Positions 6,443 to 9,119 of a stretch of DNA of 9,119 bases are shown in pieces (the first letter of the stretch is position 1; every line of letters begins with the position of its first letter). Location: positions 1 through 9,119 of the forward strand of contig JAQGLQ010000143.1 in the NCBI GenBank assembly GCA_028292785.1, given 5' to 3'. Position numbers and translations under genes: made by a program. The notes under the pieces are model-generated. The model did not search any database, was not told the DNA's origin, and saw only the letters and a list, made by a program, of their open reading frames with translations. This stretch comes from Noviherbaspirillum sp. (GTDB taxonomy: Bacteria; Pseudomonadota; Gammaproteobacteria; Burkholderiales; Burkholderiaceae).

Positions 6443-7270
6443 ATGGATGAGCAGAACAAGGATATGAAAAAGCCAATCTCAAGCGGAGTGCAACCGGGAC
6501 CAGGCGAGCGGCTCCAGGATGCGACGCAACAGACGACAAGCGCCTCAGGCAGTACCGGCGGCATCGGCGGCAGGCCATCGACCGCCAGCAGCGCGGCGGG
6601 AAGCAGCGGCGGCGTGGAGGCTGACGTGACGGGCGGCAGCGCGGGGTCGAACACGCCTTTCAGCACGGCGAATCTGAAGGAAAGCGGTGCACGGATCACG
6701 GCGGGCGCCAAGCAATATGCAGGCGATATGGCGAATCGCGTGAAGGAACAGGGCCGGTCGATGTTCGATCAGAAAAAAGAGACCGCCGTCGGCCAGGTCG
6801 AAAACGTTGCCAGCGCCATTCGCAGTACCGCCACCCATTTGCAGGACGAGGGTCAGCCTCAGGTGGCGCGCTATATCGGCATGGCCGCCGATCAACTGGA
6901 ATCGTTCAGCAACCGGTTACGCGATAAGGACCTGGATTCGATCATCAGCGATGCGCAGAATCTCGCGCGCCGTTCGCCGACAACCTTCTTCGTCGGAACC
7001 GTGGTCACCGGCTTCCTGCTTGCACGCTTCCTGAAAAGCTCTACCGAGCGTAACCAAACCTGGACCGACAGATCGGCTGCCGACTGGCGCTCGCCCAGCG
7101 ATTCCGGCACTGCGCAATCGGCGTCACGGTCCAGCGCGAGCGGTTCCATGAGCGCCGGTGGCACGTCGGCCGGCGATTCCAGGTCGACCGGCGCGGGCAC
7201 TCCTTCGACTGCCGCGACTGCCTCGACCAATGCCCTGAACGGCTCGAGGGCGGGAGGTAGCACGCTATGA
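6443..7270 (+). CDS. Nutrient-deprivation-induced-like membrane-anchored stress protein
   Basis: The 275-residue protein has three parts. Residues 1-75 are a low-complexity Gly/Ser/Ala/Thr/Gln segment. Residues about 76-176 are a charged helical region (KQYAGDMANRVKEQGRSMFD, later VARYIGMAADQLESFSNRLR). Residues about 178-198 (RSPTTFFVGTVVTGFLLARF) are a single hydrophobic anchor resembling the C-terminal anchor of DUF883 proteins such as E. coli YqjD/ElaB. A second Ser/Gly/Ala-rich tail follows to 275. Proteins of this form are annotated 'nutrient deprivation-induced protein' in rhizobia, usually next to holin-family and DUF3618 genes as here; that label is from memory. The start at 6443 is chosen because AGGAG at 6431-6435 lies seven bases upstream. 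An in-frame ATG at 6380 falls inside the leader stem-loop and has no ribosome site. The stop overlaps the next start (ATGA, 7267-7270). Confidence 0.8.
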   Translation: MDEQNKDMKKPISSGVQPGPGERLQDATQQTTSASGSTGGIGGRPSTASSAAGSSGGVEADVTGGSAGSNTPFSTANLKESGARITAGAKQYAGDMANRVKEQGRSMFDQKKETAVGQVENVASAIRSTATHLQDEGQPQVARYIGMAADQLESFSNRLRDKDLDSIISDAQNLARRSPTTFFVGTVVTGFLLARFLKSSTERNQTWTDRSAADWRSPSDSGTAQSASRSSASGSMSAGGTSAGDSRSTGAGTPSTAATASTNALNGSRAGGSTL

Positions 7271-7668
7271 TCGACAAGAGTGACAAGTCTCTGCCGTCGC
7301 TGCTCTCCGATCTGACGCGTGACGTGGTCGATCTGGTCCGCCAGGAAATTGCCCTGGCGCGTGCCGAGATGTCGGCGAAAATCGGCCACGCGCAAACAGC
7401 CCTGGTATCCGTTGCCATCGGTGCCGCCGTGATGCTGGCGGGGCTGTTCATCATATTGCAAGCGGTGGTCAAAGGCGTTGAGATGATTCTTCCCGAGGAG
7501 GTGGCTCCCTGGCTGGCACCTCTGATCGTCGGTGCCGCCGTCGCGGGGATAGGCTACGTCCTGCTCAAGGGTGGAAGTTCCAAGCTCACCGCCGATAACC
7601 TGATGCCCCACAAGACAATGGACTCGCTCACGCGAGACAAGAATATGGTCGAGGAGAAACTGCAATGA
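7267..7668 (+). CDS. Holin-superfamily III-like (YqjE-type) membrane protein
   Basis: The 133-residue protein begins with an amphipathic helix (LPSLLSDLTRDVVDLVRQEI then ALARAEMSAKIG), followed by two transmembrane helices at about 43-66 and 80-101 and a short polar C-terminus. This layout is typical of the 'phage holin family / Phage_holin_3_6' proteins, which include E. coli YqjE. Despite the name, chromosomal members next to DUF883 or DUF3618 genes are not known to lyse cells, and no phage genes surround it. GGGAGGT at 7252-7258 lies eight bases before the ATG. Both ends overlap neighbours by ATGA, so the three genes should be translated in step. A role in organising the inner membrane under stress is inferred from context. 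Confidence 0.85.
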   Translation: MIDKSDKSLPSLLSDLTRDVVDLVRQEIALARAEMSAKIGHAQTALVSVAIGAAVMLAGLFIILQAVVKGVEMILPEEVAPWLAPLIVGAAVAGIGYVLLKGGSSKLTADNLMPHKTMDSLTRDKNMVEEKLQ

Positions 7669-8630
7669 GAGAAAACATCGATACTCGAAGCCCCGAAGAA
7701 ATTGAAAGCGATATTGAGCGCACCCGCGCCGACTTCAGTTCAACGATTGAAGCTATCCAGCAAAAACTTACGCCGAGGGAAATGATGGACCAAGCCGTCG
7801 ACTATGCACTGTCAACCACACCGGGCGCCGTCGGCGCCAATCTTTTCAATTCGGTCCGGGACAACCCGATACCGATCGCGCTGATCGGCATCGGCGTCGC
7901 GTGGCTCATGGCCGCGAACCGCCAGTCCGCCGCAGCGAATCCGCGCCTGCGGCACCGCGCCTCCCGCAGCAGTCTCTATACCGGCGAGACCGACGGCGTC
8001 TACGACGAGTATGGCAACCGCGGATATTTCGAGGGTAGCTCGGGAAGTTCCGAGGCCGGCATGATGCGCCGCGCCACCGCGAAGGCCAACGAGACCGCCC
8101 ATGACCTGAGGGACAAGGCCAACGAGGTGGGACAGCGTATCAGTTCATCCGCTTCCGATGTGACGCAGCGTGTCCAGCAGGCGGGTATCAGCGCGCGTAC
8201 ACGGCTTCAGGAAACGGCGGAACAGGCACAGGCCCGCATGAACGAACTGAGCGAGCGGTCGCGCGAGGAATACTATCGCGCGAAAGACCGGATCGGCCAT
8301 CTGATCGATGAGCAGCCGCTGGTCGTCGGCGCGCTGGGCATCGCGCTCGGCGCCGCACTGGGCGCCGCGTTGCCGACTACCCGTCGCGAAAATGAATTGA
8401 TGGGTAATACGCGCGATGACCTGCTCGGCCGCGTCAAGGAAACCGCGCTCGAACAGGCGGAAACCGTCAAGCAGTCGGCACAGCGCGTCGCGCAAATGGC
8501 AATGCAGGAAGCCGAGCGCGTGAAGGATGATGTGTCGAGCGCGGTGATGCCAGGCAAGGAGCAGGCCGGCGCATCTCCCGCCGGCGGCACTCAGGCCGGC
8601 ATCATTCCCGGTTCGCAGGGTATCCACTGA
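7665..8630 (+). CDS. DUF3618 protein with helical repeats and a second DUF883-like hydrophobic segment
   Basis: The 321-residue protein starts with the DUF3618 signature (RSPEEIESDIERTRADFSST then IEAIQQKLTP, residues 8-37), followed by a transmembrane helix at about 67-84 (NPIPIALIGIGVAWLMAA). A Tyr/Gly-rich linker spans about 100-130. A charged, Ala/Gln-rich helical region lies at about 135-215 (KANETAHDLRDKANEVGQRI and similar segments). A second hydrophobic Gly/Ala segment at about 216-236 (EQPLVVGALGIALGAALGAA) resembles the DUF883 anchor. A further amphipathic helix runs about 245-295, and a Gly/Ala tail ends the protein. The function of DUF3618 is unknown. GAGGAG at 7651-7656 lies eight bases before the ATG. 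It is the last gene of the operon, followed by hairpins and a terminator. Confidence 0.88.
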   Translation: MRENIDTRSPEEIESDIERTRADFSSTIEAIQQKLTPREMMDQAVDYALSTTPGAVGANLFNSVRDNPIPIALIGIGVAWLMAANRQSAAANPRLRHRASRSSLYTGETDGVYDEYGNRGYFEGSSGSSEAGMMRRATAKANETAHDLRDKANEVGQRISSSASDVTQRVQQAGISARTRLQETAEQAQARMNELSERSREEYYRAKDRIGHLIDEQPLVVGALGIALGAALGAALPTTRRENELMGNTRDDLLGRVKETALEQAETVKQSAQRVAQMAMQEAERVKDDVSSAVMPGKEQAGASPAGGTQAGIIPGSQGIH

Positions 8631-8660
8631 TAGTCGGACCGTCGTCATGAAAGGCACGCC

Positions 8661-8703
8661 CCCGGCACTTGTCGGGTGAATCATCGGTCAGTCCCGACCG
8701 ATG
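8661..8703. other. Two tandem hairpins preceding the terminator
   Basis: CCCGGC (8661-8666) pairs with GTCGGG (8671-8676) through one G-U pair and the loop ACTT. CATCGGTC (8682-8689) then pairs perfectly with GACCGATG (8696-8703) around the loop AGTCCC. Neither is followed by a T-run on either strand. With the terminator hairpin starting two bases later they form three consecutive stems after the stress operon, perhaps protecting the 3' end of its mRNA. Confidence 0.5.
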
Positions 8704-8704
8704 C

Positions 8705-8733
8705 AAAACCCCGCTTCGGCGGGGTTTTTCTTT
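8705..8733. terminator. Bidirectional intrinsic terminator
   Basis: AAAACCCCGC (8705-8714) pairs with GCGGGGTTTT (8719-8728) around the stable tetraloop TTCG, followed by TTTTTCTTT on the plus strand. The A-run on the left gives a T-run on the minus strand as well. It lies between convergent genes, so it should end both the stress operon and the helicase transcript, whose stop codon abuts it. Confidence 0.92.
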
Positions 8734-9119
8734 CATGCACGCTTCACACCCTTGCGATGCGGCTTCGGCCTTGCCGCATCGCCTGCCCGATTGTCGGAAC
8801 TGGTCCCTTTCCTGAACGGGGCCTTGTCGCCGAACTTCTTTTCGCTCACCCTCCTGTCGCCGCCCTTCTTCGGCACTGACAATGGGACAGGTTTGGTCGG
8901 GGATGCACCCTCCCTGGATGCATGGCCTCCTGCATGGCTGATGCGCAGCTGTTTTCCGGCTACCACGACCGTCTTCAACTGTTCGAACATTTCCTTCGGC
9001 ATGCCGTCCGGGAGCTCCACCATGCTGTAGTCATCGAAGATCTCGATGCGGCCTATATATCTGGCCTCCAGCCCCGTTTCGTTGGCGATCGCACCGACGA
9101 TATTGGCCGGCTTGACGCC
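8733..9119 (-). CDS. DEAD-box RNA helicase, C-terminal part with DbpA RNA-binding domain (5' part outside window)
   Basis: The 128 codons read leftward from the window's right edge without a start, so the helicase core is missing. The first about 65 residues (GVKPANIVGAIANETGLEAR, then YIGRIEIFDDYSMVELPDGM and the block EMFEQLKTVVVAGKQLRIS) are the RRM-like DbpA RNA-binding domain found at the end of DbpA/CsdA-type DEAD-box helicases. Those enzymes remodel rRNA during large-subunit assembly or in the cold. A Lys/Arg/Gly/Pro-rich tail of about 55 residues follows (KKGGDRRVSEKKFG, RPKPHRKGVKRA). It is probably disordered and RNA-binding, as in CsdA rather than the shorter E. coli DbpA. The ATG at 9023 lies inside the domain and is not the true start. 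The gene converges on the stress operon and shares its terminator. Confidence 0.9.
   Translation of the reverse strand, partial: GVKPANIVGAIANETGLEARYIGRIEIFDDYSMVELPDGMPKEMFEQLKTVVVAGKQLRISHAGGHASREGASPTKPVPLSVPKKGGDRRVSEKKFGDKAPFRKGTSSDNRAGDAARPKPHRKGVKRA

Noticed and set aside
7267..7668. Prophage lysis gene, from the 'holin family' name
   Set aside because: No endolysin or other phage gene is nearby; the neighbours match the chromosomal YqjE/DUF3618 stress arrangement.
1..9119. CRISPR arrays, tRNA/rRNA genes, insertion sequences, attachment sites
   Set aside because: Reading both strands showed no regularly spaced repeats, no transposase or integrase motifs and no recognisable stable RNA.

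Overview
The window looks like chromosomal DNA from a GC-rich betaproteobacterium, most likely of the order Burkholderiales (Herbaspirillum/Noviherbaspirillum/Burkholderia-like). This is inferred from recalled resemblance of the YflT-type stress protein, the non-F420 flavin oxidoreductase and the DbpA-domain helicase tail to proteins of that group. No search was run.

Layout. Positions 1-306 (minus) hold the N-terminal part of a small general-stress protein that runs off the left edge. Positions 675-1637 (plus) encode a luciferase-like flavin oxidoreductase. Positions 1638-2153 hold no intact gene, but a long startless open frame suggests a decayed gene. Positions 2154-2492 are non-coding and contain a perfect 9-bp inverted repeat. 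Positions 2493-4136 encode a membrane diguanylate cyclase with an extracytoplasmic Cache-like sensor, HAMP and an intact GGDEF domain. An AT-rich promoter/operator region (4240-4356) then drives hipB-hipA (4357-6176), a type II persistence toxin-antitoxin module whose stop and start codons overlap by one base. Positions 6443-8630 are a three-gene operon joined by two ATGA overlaps: a nutrient-deprivation-induced-like anchored protein, a YqjE-like holin-family membrane protein and a DUF3618 protein. A run of three hairpins, the last a bidirectional terminator, separates it from a convergent DEAD-box helicase whose 3' end fills 8733-9119 (minus).

How it fits together. The window is rich in stress and lifestyle-switch functions: general stress protein, c-di-GMP synthesis, persistence toxin, envelope-stress operon and RNA helicase. 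The strongest non-obvious signal is a matching pair of candidate sigma-E/ECF-like promoters, GGAACTA-N16-TCATA before the left-edge stress gene and GAACTA-N16-TCTAA before the three-gene operon, which would place the two units in one regulon. Other notable points are a HipB with a long tail that still ends in a terminal Trp like E. coli HipB, a structured 5' leader on the stress operon, and the unexplained open frame behind the oxidoreductase. No CRISPR array, rRNA, tRNA or insertion sequence was recognised.
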